A stretch of 64,000 nt of DNA from Desulfonispora thiosulfatigenes DSM 11270 (GTDB lineage Bacteria; Bacillota; Peptococcia; Peptococcales; Desulfonisporaceae): contig NZ_FWWT01000021.1 in the NCBI RefSeq assembly GCF_900176035.1, positions 1 through 64,000 on the forward strand. Direction: 5' to 3'. Position 1 is the first letter of the stretch, and each line of letters starts with the position of its first letter. The position numbers and the translations under genes were made by a program. The notes under the pieces are model-generated. The model was given only the letters and a program-made list of their open reading frames with translations, did not search any database and had not been told where the DNA came from. This document shows, piece by piece, positions 35,396-45,127 of the stretch.

Positions 35396-37159
35396 TTAAA
35401 TCTCCTGCAAAGATTTCAAAGTTTCTTGAAAATCTTTAATTGCAGCTAAGATTGGTTCTTTGGAAGTCATATCAACGCCAGCTGTTTTTAATAATTTAAG
35501 GGAATAATCTGATCCACCTTTTGTTAAAAAGTCACGGTAATTTTTAACTGCTGCTTCTTTTTCATTAAGAAGCTTTTTTGCTATGCTGATTGCAGCAGAA
35601 ATACCTGTAGAGTATTGAAAAACATAGAAAGACCGGTAAAAGTGGGGGATACGAGCCCACTCATATTTAAGCTCTGAGTCTATACTGAATTTCTTTCCAT
35701 GATACTTTTGATATAAACTTTCATGTAAATCACAGAGTGTATTAGGTAGTAACGGATCACCATTATCAACCATTTTATGTGCTTGATTTTCAAAATCTGC
35801 AAATAAGGTTTGTCTATAAAGGGTAGAACGAATATTATCAAGGTGCATGCTTAGTAAAAGAGCCTTTTCATTGTTATTAGTAGTATTATTTAGTAAATAA
35901 TGATGTAATAGTTGTTCATTTACCGTAGAAGCAACTTCAGCTGTAAAAATCGTATAATCAGAATTTACAAAAGGCTGATTTTTTTCACTGTAATAACTAT
36001 GCATCACATGGCCTAATTCATGAGCCAGGGTAAATACATCATTTAAAGTTCCGTTAAAGTTTAATAAAGAGTAAGGATGATATCCATAAGCTGAGATAGC
36101 ATATGCACCTGAAACCTTATTTTTATTTGGATAAACATCTATCCAACGTTCATCAAAAGCCCTTTTTAAGATATCAGTATAATCTTCACCCAGTATGCTA
36201 GTTGCCTTTAAAACTAAATCTCTTGCTTCTTCAAATGTATAAGTTTTATCAATATCATTAACAATAGGTACAAATAGGTCATAAAAATGAACTTCATCCA
36301 AACCTAGCTTACTACGACGATATTCAATGTATTCTTGTAATGGAGCGACATTTGCTGTAACTGTTTTAATTAAATTATCGTAGACTTCTTCTGGAATGAA
36401 ATTTTGTGAAAGAGCCATATGCCTAGATGATTTATAATTTTTAATTTCGGCTAAAGAGACATCATGCTTTACAGCTCCATAATAGCTAGAAGTAAAAGAG
36501 TTAATATAAGTACCATAAGTACCTAAAATGCTTTTAAAAAAGTTTTCTCTTAAAGTTCGATCAGGTGATATTAACGCTTTATAATAATTATTGTTGTTAG
36601 CAATTATTTCTTCACCAGTAGAGTCTTTTACTATAGGATATTTAATATCATTAACGGTTAAATCATCATATATTTTTTCAAATGAAGAACCAATTGAATT
36701 CATATGTGATAAAATTTCTTCTTGCTCTTTACTTAAAACATGCTCTTTCATTTTAAATAATTTTTCAAACATATGGTTATATATAGAAAGCTCGGGAGTG
36801 TTTTCTACATACTTAGCATATGTTGTTTCATCTAATACAAGTAATTCTGGTTCTAAAAAAGAAAGTTGATTTTGAACCTTACTATGGAGATTATGAGCTA
36901 CTTCAAATAATTGTTTGCTTTTAGCATTTGCCATGTTTTGGTCAAAGGACATTTTAGCATATACGTAAACTTTCATTAGTTTAATGCTTAATTCATCTTT
37001 CATCTGTAATGCCTCTAAAAGATTATTAGCAGAAGTAGTTAGAGTTCCTTTTTTTTGTGTAAGATTAGTTGATAGCTTTCCTATTATTTTTTTATCTTCT
37101 TCAAAAGCTTGAAGATCTTTATACATTGCAGTTAGATCCCAAGTATATTTATCATTCAT
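35396..37159 (-). CDS. pepF: Oligoendopeptidase F (peptidase M3B)
   Basis: A 587-residue zinc metallopeptidase of the thimet-oligopeptidase class that degrades short peptides in the cytoplasm. The zinc motif HELGH lies in TLAHELGHVMHSYYSEKNQPF, with the downstream ligand Glu in FTAEVASTVNEQLL. The C-terminal FYVFQYSTGISAAISIAKK is typical of PepF. The length is normal (about 600). AGGTG precedes the ATG. It is monocistronic. Confidence 0.94.
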   Translation of the reverse strand: MNDKYTWDLTAMYKDLQAFEEDKKIIGKLSTNLTQKKGTLTTSANNLLEALQMKDELSIKLMKVYVYAKMSFDQNMANAKSKQLFEVAHNLHSKVQNQLSFLEPELLVLDETTYAKYVENTPELSIYNHMFEKLFKMKEHVLSKEQEEILSHMNSIGSSFEKIYDDLTVNDIKYPIVKDSTGEEIIANNNNYYKALISPDRTLRENFFKSILGTYGTYINSFTSSYYGAVKHDVSLAEIKNYKSSRHMALSQNFIPEEVYDNLIKTVTANVAPLQEYIEYRRSKLGLDEVHFYDLFVPIVNDIDKTYTFEEARDLVLKATSILGEDYTDILKRAFDERWIDVYPNKNKVSGAYAISAYGYHPYSLLNFNGTLNDVFTLAHELGHVMHSYYSEKNQPFVNSDYTIFTAEVASTVNEQLLHHYLLNNTTNNNEKALLLSMHLDNIRSTLYRQTLFADFENQAHKMVDNGDPLLPNTLCDLHESLYQKYHGKKFSIDSELKYEWARIPHFYRSFYVFQYSTGISAAISIAKKLLNEKEAAVKNYRDFLTKGGSDYSLKLLKTAGVDMTSKEPILAAIKDFQETLKSLQEI

Positions 37160-37310
37160 ATAGACACCTCCAAATATTCATTAATAACTATATTAATATT
37201 TATTGGTTAATATTGCAAAAAATATAAGCAAATATTTCTTAAAAGTATCTTAAAAATATCCTAAATGTTTAATTATACATAGCAAATTTAGTAATCAAGG
37301 AGTGATAGTG

Positions 37311-38135
37311 GTGGAATCAGTGAGAATTGCTTTAGTACAAATGCAGTCATTTGTTGGAAAAACGCATGAAAATCTAGCAAAAATCAAAAAACACGTGCAA
37401 GAAGCCAAAAAAAAAGGTGTTCAAATAATTTGTTTTCCTGAACTTGCAGCTCAAGGATATACTAGAAAAAGAGCTAAAGAACTTGCAGAGATAAGTACAG
37501 GATATTGTGGCACATATTTAAGTAATTTATCCAAAGAATATGATATTCAAATAATTGCAGGTTTGATTGAAAAATCAGAAAATGATAAACCATATATAAC
37601 TCAGTTAATTATTGATCAGGGAAAGATAAATAAATATCGTAAAACACATATTGGAGAAAGTGAAGAATTATATTTTACCCCAGGAAATGAATTGCCAGTT
37701 TTTGCTTCAACTCTTGCTACAATTGGAGTACAGATTTGTTTTGATTGTCATTTTCCTGAGGTGTCGACAGTACAGGCCATAAAAGGAGCAGAAATAATAT
37801 TTGCTCCCCATGCTTCTCCAACTATGGTGAAAGACCGTAAAGAAATTTGGCTAAAATACCTAAGAGCGAGGGCTTACGATAATGGTGTTTATGTAGCAGC
37901 TTGTAATTTAATTGGACAAAATGGTGATGGCTCTGACTTTATCGGGGGAACATTAGTAATTGACCCGAAAGGAAATATAATTGGTGAAGATTTTAATGGA
38001 GAAGAAGCAATGTTAATAGTAGACTTACCTAAAGAGAAAATTAATATTTTACGACAAAATGAAAGAAAAACAATGCGTAATAGTTTTTATCTTAAATCTA
38101 GAAGACCAGAAATATATAAAGAGTTAACAGATTAA
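37311..38135 (+). CDS. Carbon-nitrogen hydrolase (nitrilase superfamily)
   Basis: A 274-residue amidohydrolase. The Glu-Lys-Cys triad is visible: Glu44 in CFPELAAQGY, Lys in YRKTHIGE, and Cys in GVQICFDCHFPEV. The fold is as in N-carbamoylputrescine amidohydrolase and omega-amidase relatives; the substrate cannot be assigned. Several in-frame GTG codons occur at the 5' end; 37311 lies 8 bp after AAGGAG and was chosen. polX follows after 11 bp, probably in the same transcript. Confidence 0.87.
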   Translation: MESVRIALVQMQSFVGKTHENLAKIKKHVQEAKKKGVQIICFPELAAQGYTRKRAKELAEISTGYCGTYLSNLSKEYDIQIIAGLIEKSENDKPYITQLIIDQGKINKYRKTHIGESEELYFTPGNELPVFASTLATIGVQICFDCHFPEVSTVQAIKGAEIIFAPHASPTMVKDRKEIWLKYLRARAYDNGVYVAACNLIGQNGDGSDFIGGTLVIDPKGNIIGEDFNGEEAMLIVDLPKEKINILRQNERKTMRNSFYLKSRRPEIYKELTD

Positions 38136-38146
38136 GAGGTGGTTAA

Positions 38147-39874
38147 ATGGATAAGAGGATGATTATAACAATTTTCACGGAAATGGCTACTTATTTAGAA
38201 TTAAAAGGTGAAAATCAATTTAAAGTTAGAGCATATCAAAATGGTGCTAGAATTATCGACAATTTAGAAAAAGACTTAAGGAAATTGGTTGAGTCTGGAG
38301 AAATAACTAAGATACCGGGTATAGGCAAAACATTGACTGGAAATATAATAGAATTAATAACAACCGGAGATTTAGCCGAATATCATGAAATCAAAAAGGA
38401 TATTCCAAGTGGTTTATTAGAAATAATTAAAATACCTGGACTTGGGCCTAAAAAAGCTTATCGATTACATCAAAGTTTAGGAATTGAAAATTTAGCAGAA
38501 TTAGAATATGCTTGCTTAGAAAATAGATTGACTGTGGTGAAAGGTTTTGGCGAAAAATCACAAAAGAATATTTTACAAGGAATAGAGCAGTTAAAAAAAC
38601 ATCGTGGAAAGTTTCACTATATTGAAGCAATAGTAGAAGCCCAGAAAATAGTAGATGAATTAAAAATTGCCCCAGATATTAAACAAATAAGTATAGCTGG
38701 AAGTCTTAGAAGAGGTAAAGAAATTATAAAAGACATTGATATAGTAGCTTCTTCTGATAATCCAACTAGTGTGATGGATTATTTTACATCTCTACCTCAA
38801 GTAGATAATATAATTGCTAAAGGTGTAACAAAAACCTCAATAACCTTAAAATCAGGAATAAACGTTGATTTACGAGTAGTAAAAGATGAAGAATATATTT
38901 TTGCTTTACATCATTTTACAGGAAGTAAGGAACATAATACTGCTCTTAGACATCTTGCTAAGAAATCTGACATAAAAATTAATGAATATGGATTTTTTAC
39001 AGCTGAAACTAAGGTAGAAATAAAAACAGAAGAAGAGTTTTTTTCTTATTTGGGTCTTGAATATATCCCTCCTGAACTCAGAGAAAATACTGGTGAGATA
39101 GAAAAGGCCAGGGAAGATAACCTTCCTAAATTGGTTACGAATACAGATATTCAAGGAATCTTTCATGTACATAGTAAATATAGCGATGGTAATGATTCTC
39201 TTTACGATTTAGCAGAGGCTGCTAAAAACAGTGGATATAAATATTTAGGTATTTCTGATCATAGCCAAACTGCAGTTTATGCGAATGGTTTAAAAGTAGA
39301 TGAAATATACAAGCAGCATGAGGAAATTCAAAAGCTAAATGAAAAGTTTACGGACTTTTTTATCTTTCATGGAATAGAATCTGATATATTACCAGATGGT
39401 AGTTTAGATTATCCAGATGAGATTTTAAGGATATTCGATTTTGTGATTGGATCTATTCATTCAGGTTTAAATATGACACAAGAAAAAGCCACGGAGCGTA
39501 TTCTAAAGGCTATGGACAATCCTTATTTTACTATGTTAGGTCATCCTACTGGAAGAATTCTTTTAGGACGGCCAGGATATGAATTAGATCTAGAAAAGAT
39601 ATTTCAAAAGGCAAAAGAAAAGAAAATAATTATCGAATTAAATGCAAATCCACATCGTTTAGATTTAGATTGGAGACATTTAAAAAATGCTAAAAGTAAA
39701 AATGTTTTAATTAGTATAAATCCTGATGCTCATCGCAAAGAAGATCTAGATCAAACATATTTAGGTGTGAAGGTTGCGCGCAAAGGATGGCTAGAAAAGA
39801 AAGATGTATTTAATAGCTGGTCTTTAGATGAGATAAAAAAATACTTTGCAAGTAAAAAAATAAACGGCCATTAA
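38147..39874 (+). CDS. polX: DNA polymerase/3'-5' exonuclease PolX
   Basis: A 575-residue family X DNA polymerase with a C-terminal PHP phosphoesterase domain. The N-terminal 8-kDa and HhH regions contain KIPGIGKTLTGNI and KIPGLGPKKAYRL. Polymerase catalytic aspartates are in GSLRRGKEIIKDIDIV. The PHP metal motifs are HVHSKYSDG, GISDHSQTA, GSIHSG, GHPTGRILLGR and NPDAH. It acts in base-excision-type gap filling. The length is normal for bacterial PolX. Confidence 0.94.
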   Translation: MDKRMIITIFTEMATYLELKGENQFKVRAYQNGARIIDNLEKDLRKLVESGEITKIPGIGKTLTGNIIELITTGDLAEYHEIKKDIPSGLLEIIKIPGLGPKKAYRLHQSLGIENLAELEYACLENRLTVVKGFGEKSQKNILQGIEQLKKHRGKFHYIEAIVEAQKIVDELKIAPDIKQISIAGSLRRGKEIIKDIDIVASSDNPTSVMDYFTSLPQVDNIIAKGVTKTSITLKSGINVDLRVVKDEEYIFALHHFTGSKEHNTALRHLAKKSDIKINEYGFFTAETKVEIKTEEEFFSYLGLEYIPPELRENTGEIEKAREDNLPKLVTNTDIQGIFHVHSKYSDGNDSLYDLAEAAKNSGYKYLGISDHSQTAVYANGLKVDEIYKQHEEIQKLNEKFTDFFIFHGIESDILPDGSLDYPDEILRIFDFVIGSIHSGLNMTQEKATERILKAMDNPYFTMLGHPTGRILLGRPGYELDLEKIFQKAKEKKIIIELNANPHRLDLDWRHLKNAKSKNVLISINPDAHRKEDLDQTYLGVKVARKGWLEKKDVFNSWSLDEIKKYFASKKINGH

Positions 39875-39888
39875 GGACGTTTATTTTT
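39857..39888. terminator. Bidirectional terminator at polX end
   Basis: AATAAACG / CGTTTATT with an 11-nt loop and T-runs in both directions, overlapping the 3' ends of the converging genes. Confidence 0.75.
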
Positions 39889-40165
39889 GATTTATTATCT
39901 GTTCTGCATTATAAAGATTAGCTTTATCTACCCAAATGGTATAAGAGATTGGTGGAGTTTTAGAATCAATTGCTCCTTTATGAAAATTAAATTCTTCGCC
40001 ACCAGAAGTTGTTTTATATTTTAAATGGCTATTTTGTAATAAACCAACAATTTTCATATATTTATCTACATCTTGAGTGGTTAATAATTGTATCCAGTTA
40101 CGATTATAGTATCGCCAAATATAATAACTAATTACTAAAATTAAAATAAAAAATAAAAATTTCAT
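39881..40165 (-). CDS. Small membrane-anchored protein of unknown function
   Basis: A 94-residue protein. One N-terminal hydrophobic helix (about 2-19) is followed by a small soluble domain (25-94) with LLQNSHLKYKTTSGG and ISYTIWVDKANLYNAEQII. The domain looks like a compact alpha/beta module of the DUF2007 kind, but the match is not certain. GGAGG lies upstream of the ATG. It is monocistronic. Confidence 0.65.
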   Translation of the reverse strand: MKFLFFILILVISYYIWRYYNRNWIQLLTTQDVDKYMKIVGLLQNSHLKYKTTSGGEEFNFHKGAIDSKTPPISYTIWVDKANLYNAEQIINQK

Positions 40166-40302
40166 ATTTATCCTCCATTTATCATCATTTAAACTAATTA
40201 TACAGTATTTTCTAATTCTTGTGCAGCTTAAATATTCTCTTATACTATGTTTTATAAATAAAAAGAGTTTTTTAGGACAAGATATTAAAGAGGTGAGTTT
40301 AC

Positions 40303-41094
40303 GTGAGAAAAAAATACTTAATAATCGCTTTAGGATTACTTTTAATTACGTCCTTTGTCTATGGTAAAAGTTTTTCTAAATTAAATAATTTTGACTTAGC
40401 AGGTGGTTCTGAGCAGGTAAATAGAGAGTTTCCACAAAGACAAATTGTCGACTTAGTATCTCTTTTTCCAGACACATTTTTTAGGCAAATGGCTACTAAA
40501 GAAAAAAAGATAGCTCTTACTTTTGATGACGGTCCTGATAATTATTACACAGTACAAATATTAGATGTCCTAAAAAGAGAAAATATCCCTGCCACCTTTT
40601 TTGTGATCGGTCAAAGATGTAATGATAATCCTGAAGTAGTAAAAAGAATCCATGATGAAGGACATATACTTGGTAATCATAGTTTTAGCCACCCAAATTT
40701 TTTAAAATTAACACCAGAAAAGATTATTAAAGAATTAAATGGTACAGATGAAAAAATCAATAATTTAGCAGGTTATAAACCCGCCTTTTTTAGATCTCCT
40801 TACGGGTCTTTGGATGCGGACAAATTAAAATTAGTTGCAAGCCAAGGATATAAGATAATTGCTTGGAATGTAGATTCTTTGGACTGGCAAGGTTTGTCAG
40901 CTAGCGAAGTAAAAAATAATATATTATCAAATACCATAGAAGGATCTATAGTTTTGCAGCATTCAGCAGGTGGAAAAGGCGAAGATTTATCTGGAACGGT
41001 AACAGCATTATCTGAAATTATTACTACCCTTAAAAAGCAAGGATATGAATTTGTAACCGTAGATAAACTTTTAAATCTTCCTTATAAAAAGTGA
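40303..41094 (+). CDS. Polysaccharide deacetylase (NodB family)
   Basis: A 263-residue exported or membrane-anchored deacetylase with an N-terminal signal/anchor (residues 5-22). NodB motifs: 1, ALTFDDGPD (Asp base and Asp metal ligand); 2, LGNHSFSHPN (metal His pair); 3, FFRSPYGSLD; 4, WNVDSLDWQG; 5, IVLQHSAGG. It would remove acetyl groups from peptidoglycan or related glycans. Similar clostridial proteins act in cortex or vegetative wall modification; which one is not shown. GTG start with GAGGTG upstream. Confidence 0.9.
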   Translation: MRKKYLIIALGLLLITSFVYGKSFSKLNNFDLAGGSEQVNREFPQRQIVDLVSLFPDTFFRQMATKEKKIALTFDDGPDNYYTVQILDVLKRENIPATFFVIGQRCNDNPEVVKRIHDEGHILGNHSFSHPNFLKLTPEKIIKELNGTDEKINNLAGYKPAFFRSPYGSLDADKLKLVASQGYKIIAWNVDSLDWQGLSASEVKNNILSNTIEGSIVLQHSAGGKGEDLSGTVTALSEIITTLKKQGYEFVTVDKLLNLPYKK

Positions 41095-41109
41095 GCTAGG
41101 GCTTTTAAA

Positions 41110-41162
41110 ATGAAACCTATGAGATAGACGCTAAAAACGTCTAACTTTATAGGTTTCTTTTA
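41110..41162 (+). terminator. Terminator of the deacetylase gene
   Basis: GAAACCTAT / ATAGGTTTC outer arms with an inner AGACG / CGTCT hairpin, then a T-rich tail. Confidence 0.8.
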
Positions 41163-41216
41163 TTTAGTCTTTACTTGCTTTTTAAGTGGTGAAATTTAAT
41201 TACAACTAATGATTTT

Positions 41217-41247
41217 TAACTAAATTAATTGTTTAGTTGTTTTTTTG
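41217..41247 (+). terminator. Second terminator-like hairpin before the aldo/keto reductase gene
   Basis: AACTAAA / TTTAGTT followed by seven T. The right arm can also pair with ACAACTA at 41202, so two folds compete. This may be attenuation or only a backup terminator. Confidence 0.5.
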
Positions 41248-41339
41248 TGAGTTATTATCTAAAATTAAAAGAAGATTAAATAATATTAAGAGAAGAATAA
41301 TATTATTTAGAAAAATAATATTGATCAGGAGGTGTAAAT

Positions 41340-42290
41340 ATGGAATATAGAAAATTAGGTAGTACGGATTTAAAGGTATCAGAAATGTGCTTTGGAGCCC
41401 TCCCAATGGGTCCACTTCAAGCAAATTTATCTCCAGAAGAAGGTGGTACTTTATTAAGGCAAGCTCTAGAATCTGGTATTAATTTTGTAGATACAGCTGC
41501 TCTTTATGGAAATTATCCTCAAATAGCATATGCTTTGAAAGATTATCAAGGAGAAGCAATAATTGCTTCAAAATCAGTTCACCCAGATTATGAAAGTGTA
41601 GAAAAGGACATTCAAGAAGCTTTAAAAAGTCTAAATAGAGATTATATTGATATTTTTCATTTACATGCTGCAAGAGCTGAAAGAGATGTTTTTGAACAAA
41701 GAGAAGGAGCATTTAGATGTCTTCTTGATTATAAAGAAAAAGGATATATTAGAGCGGTTGGGATAGCTACTCATAATGTTGCTGTAGTAGATAGGGCTAG
41801 TGAAATTCCTGAATTGGATATAGTTTTTCCACTTGTGAATAAAATAGCTAGGGGTATTGTAGGTGGAACTAGGGAAGAGATGCTAGCAGCTATAAAAAAA
41901 TGTCAAGATGCAGGTAAGGGTCTTTATGCTATGAAAGTATTAGCAGGAGGAAATTTAATTGATGATTTACTTGATTCAATTAAATTTGGTCGTAATATAG
42001 ATGGCATAAGCTCAATTGCCATAGGTATGGTTAAAAAGAAAGAATTAGATTTAAATATTAAAATTTTTAATAATGAGAAAATTACCGAAGAAATGATACC
42101 TAAAGCTGCAAATAGCAAAAAGTTATTTATCTGGCAAGCAGGATGTAAAAAGTGTGGGATTTGTATAAATACTTGTCCTAATAAGGCACTTAGTATGAGC
42201 GAAAAGGGGGCAGAAGTAAATCACGATTTGTGTATTTTATGTGGATATTGTTATGCTGCCTGTCCAGAATTTTTAATCCGTCTTTATTAA
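41340..42290 (+). CDS. Aldo/keto reductase with C-terminal 2x[4Fe-4S] ferredoxin domain
   Basis: A 316-residue protein. Residues 1-255 are an AKR barrel: MCFGALPMGPLQ, FVDTAALYGNY (Asp and Tyr of the catalytic tetrad), SKSVHP (Lys) and IFHLHAARAE (His). Residues 265-310 hold two cluster motifs, CKKCGICINTCPNKAL and CILCGYCYAACPE. The architecture is common in anaerobes and suggests ferredoxin-coupled reduction; the substrate is unknown. AGGAGGTG precedes the ATG. Confidence 0.9.
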   Translation: MEYRKLGSTDLKVSEMCFGALPMGPLQANLSPEEGGTLLRQALESGINFVDTAALYGNYPQIAYALKDYQGEAIIASKSVHPDYESVEKDIQEALKSLNRDYIDIFHLHAARAERDVFEQREGAFRCLLDYKEKGYIRAVGIATHNVAVVDRASEIPELDIVFPLVNKIARGIVGGTREEMLAAIKKCQDAGKGLYAMKVLAGGNLIDDLLDSIKFGRNIDGISSIAIGMVKKKELDLNIKIFNNEKITEEMIPKAANSKKLFIWQAGCKKCGICINTCPNKALSMSEKGAEVNHDLCILCGYCYAACPEFLIRLY

Positions 42291-42320
42291 TTTAAAAATT
42301 AGAGTATACTATATTAAGAA

Positions 42321-42353
42321 CTAATTCTGGTCTATATAGACCAGAATTTTTTA
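42321..42353 (+). terminator. Terminator of the aldo/keto reductase gene
   Basis: A perfect 11-bp stem AATTCTGGTCT / AGACCAGAATT followed by T. Confidence 0.9.
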
Positions 42354-42391
42354 ACTAAAAATAATAATTTTTATAATTTCAGGAGGAATAA

Positions 42392-44224
42392 ATGAAAAGT
42401 AAAAAAGTGATTTTGCTTGTAATGATTGTTTTAATGATTAATTTAATAGGTTGTTCATCCGTACCAGAAAAGGAAATTGTAAACCTGCCCCAAAAAAGTA
42501 CAACTAATAAGTATGATTTAATTGTTTTAGGTGGTGAACCAGAAGGGATTGCTGCAGCTGTCTCTGCTGCTAGAAATGGATTAAGTGTATTATTAATCGA
42601 AGATGATGAGGCCTTAGGGGGGCTTATGACTTTAGGTAAACTTAATTTTCTGGATATGAATCATGCTAAAGATGGTACCTTACTTACCCAGGGAATATTC
42701 GAGGAGTTTTATGATAAAGTGGGTGGTAATGCATTTGACATAGAAAAAGCTAAAAGTGTATTTAATGAAATGATTTCTCATGAAAAAAGCATAGTAGTTA
42801 AATTAAACACTTCGTTAGTAGAACCAATTAAGCAAGAAAATAAATTAGTTGGAATTAAAGTAAAAGAAAATGAAGATATTAACGAGTATTTTGCAAAAAG
42901 ATTTATTGATGCTACTACAGATGCTGATTTAGCTGCTTCTTCAGGAGTACCATATACCTTTGCTGGTGAGGATATAGGAGAAAAGGACCGTATGATGGGA
43001 GTAACTCTTGTTTTTGAATTAGAAGATGTAAGCTGGTCTAAAGTATTTAGTTATTTAAACTATAGTAGGGTTATGGGTAAAATATATAAAGATGAAAGAC
43101 AACATGTAGGGGCGAAATTAAACTCGGCTTGGGGTTATACAGAAGAAGGTTATAGTTATGAACCTAGGGATCCTTTAATGCGTTTAAGAGGATTTAATAT
43201 AGCGAAGCAAGAAAATGGAAACGTTTTAATAAATGCACTTGTTATTTTTGGTGTAGATGTACTTGACGAGAAGAGTAAAGAAAATGGAATAGAGAGAGCA
43301 AAAGAAGAATTAAAATACATATTACCTTATGTTCAAGAAAATTTTGTCGGTTTTAAAAAGGCAAAATTAGTGGGTACTGCAGAGGAACTTTATGTTAGAG
43401 AAAGTAGACATATTATTGGGGAATATGTACTAAACATAGATGATGTACTTGAAAATAGAGATAAAGAAGATAGAATCACCCTAGGGAGTTATCCAGTTGA
43501 TGTACAACCTACTGTAAATCAAAGATGGGGAACAGTTGTAGGTAATCCAGAGCAATATAGTATCCCCTTTAGGTCACTTGTGCCTTTAAATGTGGAAAAT
43601 TTGTTAGTAGTAGGTAGAAGTGCTTCCTATTCTTCATTAGCTGCTGGAAGTGCAAGAGTAATACCAGTAGGAATGTGTGAGGGTCAAGCAGCAGGAGTAG
43701 CATCAGCTTATTCAATAAAGCATGATCTTTCATTTAGAAAAATGACTAAGTCACAAAATGCTATTACTGAAATTCAAAATAAGTTAAAAGAACAAGGTGC
43801 ATATTTAGAACCTTTTTCTATCGAAAATCCTCTAACAAAACACTGGGCTTATGAAGGAGTAAAAACACTTAGAAGTTTAGGTTTGTTAGATGGTGGATAT
43901 TTAAATGAGTATAACTTAGAGGGTTCAGTTGATAAGTGGTTTATAGAAAACTTACTTAATAATATGATGAAAAAGGTAGAATTAAAAGAGCACGGAACTA
44001 TTGAAATACCCTTAGAACCAACCACTAAAGATATAATAGAAGCTGTTTATTTTGCTTTAACTAAAGAAAAAGGTTCTAATTTTGAGGAGATGAAAAATAT
44101 ATTAAAAGAAAAGGATATCATTACTGATGATATCAGTTCTTATTTTGCAGAAGAATCTAAAAAACCTCAGAGGGCAGAAGTAATAGTTTTAGTTTCTAAT
44201 TTCTATAAACTTAAAAGTAAATAG
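42392..44224 (+). CDS. FAD-dependent oxidoreductase, predicted lipoprotein with SLH-like C-terminus
   Basis: A 610-residue protein. The N-terminus is a lipoprotein signal peptide, VLMINLIGC, with lipobox Cys21. A Rossmann FAD motif, YDLIVLGGEPEGIAAA (41-56), and EDDEALGGLMTLGKL start a FAD_oxidored (PF12831-like) domain reaching about 450; the second FAD segment is VVGRSASYSSLAAGSARVIP. Residues 485-520 (HWAYEGVKTLRSLGLLDG) resemble an S-layer homology repeat. The substrate is unknown. A flavoprotein exported by a Sec-type signal without a twin-arginine motif is unusual. AGGAGG precedes the ATG. Confidence 0.8.
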   Translation: MKSKKVILLVMIVLMINLIGCSSVPEKEIVNLPQKSTTNKYDLIVLGGEPEGIAAAVSAARNGLSVLLIEDDEALGGLMTLGKLNFLDMNHAKDGTLLTQGIFEEFYDKVGGNAFDIEKAKSVFNEMISHEKSIVVKLNTSLVEPIKQENKLVGIKVKENEDINEYFAKRFIDATTDADLAASSGVPYTFAGEDIGEKDRMMGVTLVFELEDVSWSKVFSYLNYSRVMGKIYKDERQHVGAKLNSAWGYTEEGYSYEPRDPLMRLRGFNIAKQENGNVLINALVIFGVDVLDEKSKENGIERAKEELKYILPYVQENFVGFKKAKLVGTAEELYVRESRHIIGEYVLNIDDVLENRDKEDRITLGSYPVDVQPTVNQRWGTVVGNPEQYSIPFRSLVPLNVENLLVVGRSASYSSLAAGSARVIPVGMCEGQAAGVASAYSIKHDLSFRKMTKSQNAITEIQNKLKEQGAYLEPFSIENPLTKHWAYEGVKTLRSLGLLDGGYLNEYNLEGSVDKWFIENLLNNMMKKVELKEHGTIEIPLEPTTKDIIEAVYFALTKEKGSNFEEMKNILKEKDIITDDISSYFAEESKKPQRAEVIVLVSNFYKLKSK

Positions 44225-44291
44225 TTTTATTGTTTTAATTTATATTATTTAATAAAATTAGAAAGAAGTGTTTAAAAGGGGAGTGAGTATT

Positions 44292-44858
44292 ATGGCAAAG
44301 GTAGTTTTATTATCAGGAAGCCCTAAAGCAGAGGGTAATACTAAACAGGTTTTAGATCAGTGTAAAATGGTTATAGAACAAGAAGGATTAGAGGCAGAGA
44401 TTATATCTTTAAGTGGAAAAGATATAAAGGGTTGTGTAGCCTGTTATAAGTGTAAGGGTACAGGTAAATGTGCTATTGATGATGATTTAACTGAAATTGC
44501 AGACAGTATACGTGATGCAGAAGGTTTTATCGTAGGTGCACCAGTTTATTTTGGAACAGCTCGTGGTGATGTTATGAATGCATTACAAAGAATAGGTATG
44601 ATGTCAAGAGGATTAGATAACTTTTTATCTTGGAAAGTAGGAGGTCCTATTGCAGTTGCTCGTAGAGGAGGAGTATCTGCAAGTTATCAGGAAATGTTAA
44701 TGTTTTACTTTATTAACGAGATGATAGTACCAGGTTCAAACTACTGGAATATAGTTTTTGGTAAAGCTCCTGGAGATGCATTAAAAGATGAAGAAGGAAT
44801 TGAAACTGTAAAGAAATTTGCTAGTAATGTTGTTAAATTAATTAAAAAAATTAATTAA
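44292..44858 (+). CDS. Iron-sulfur flavoprotein / NADPH-dependent FMN reductase family
   Basis: A 188-residue flavodoxin-like protein. FMN phosphate loop LSGSPKAEGNTKQVL (6-20); cysteine motif GCVACYKCKGTGKC (about 48-61), as in iron-sulfur flavoproteins of anaerobes; GAPVYFGTARGDVMNALQR binds the flavin ring. It is probably an electron-transfer flavoprotein of unknown partner. ATG at 44292 was chosen, with AAGGGGAG upstream. It follows the FAD lipoprotein gene after 67 bp and may be co-transcribed. Confidence 0.87.
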   Translation: MAKVVLLSGSPKAEGNTKQVLDQCKMVIEQEGLEAEIISLSGKDIKGCVACYKCKGTGKCAIDDDLTEIADSIRDAEGFIVGAPVYFGTARGDVMNALQRIGMMSRGLDNFLSWKVGGPIAVARRGGVSASYQEMLMFYFINEMIVPGSNYWNIVFGKAPGDALKDEEGIETVKKFASNVVKLIKKIN

Positions 44859-44963
44859 TTTAAGGTTCAAATCAATTTCATAATTACATTAGAAAATACA
44901 AATTTATAGAATTAAGATTCTTTAATTTGTTTGATTTTATGCAGCTTGTCATAGAATAGTCAT

Positions 44964-45037
44964 AGGGAGGATTTCTGTAGTCTTAGAGGTTGTTATGGTA
45001 ACTAACTTTAAGACTATTCGAGGTACTCCTTTTTTAT
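44964..45037 (+). terminator. Large extended hairpin with T-run before the CdaR-type regulator gene
   Basis: TAGTCTTA (44978-44985) pairs with TAAGACTA (45009-45016), with inner arms GGTTGTTA / TAACTAAC. An outer GGAG / CTCC pair precedes a run of six T. It is longer than the usual terminators in this window and may also have a leader-regulatory role. Confidence 0.7.
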
Positions 45038-45127
45038 CTCTCATAATATTTAAGGCTAATAGAGTTCAATTTATGAATTTAATTCATTTAATTATTATAT
45101 TAGCATAACTTAAAAGGGGGGATATAA

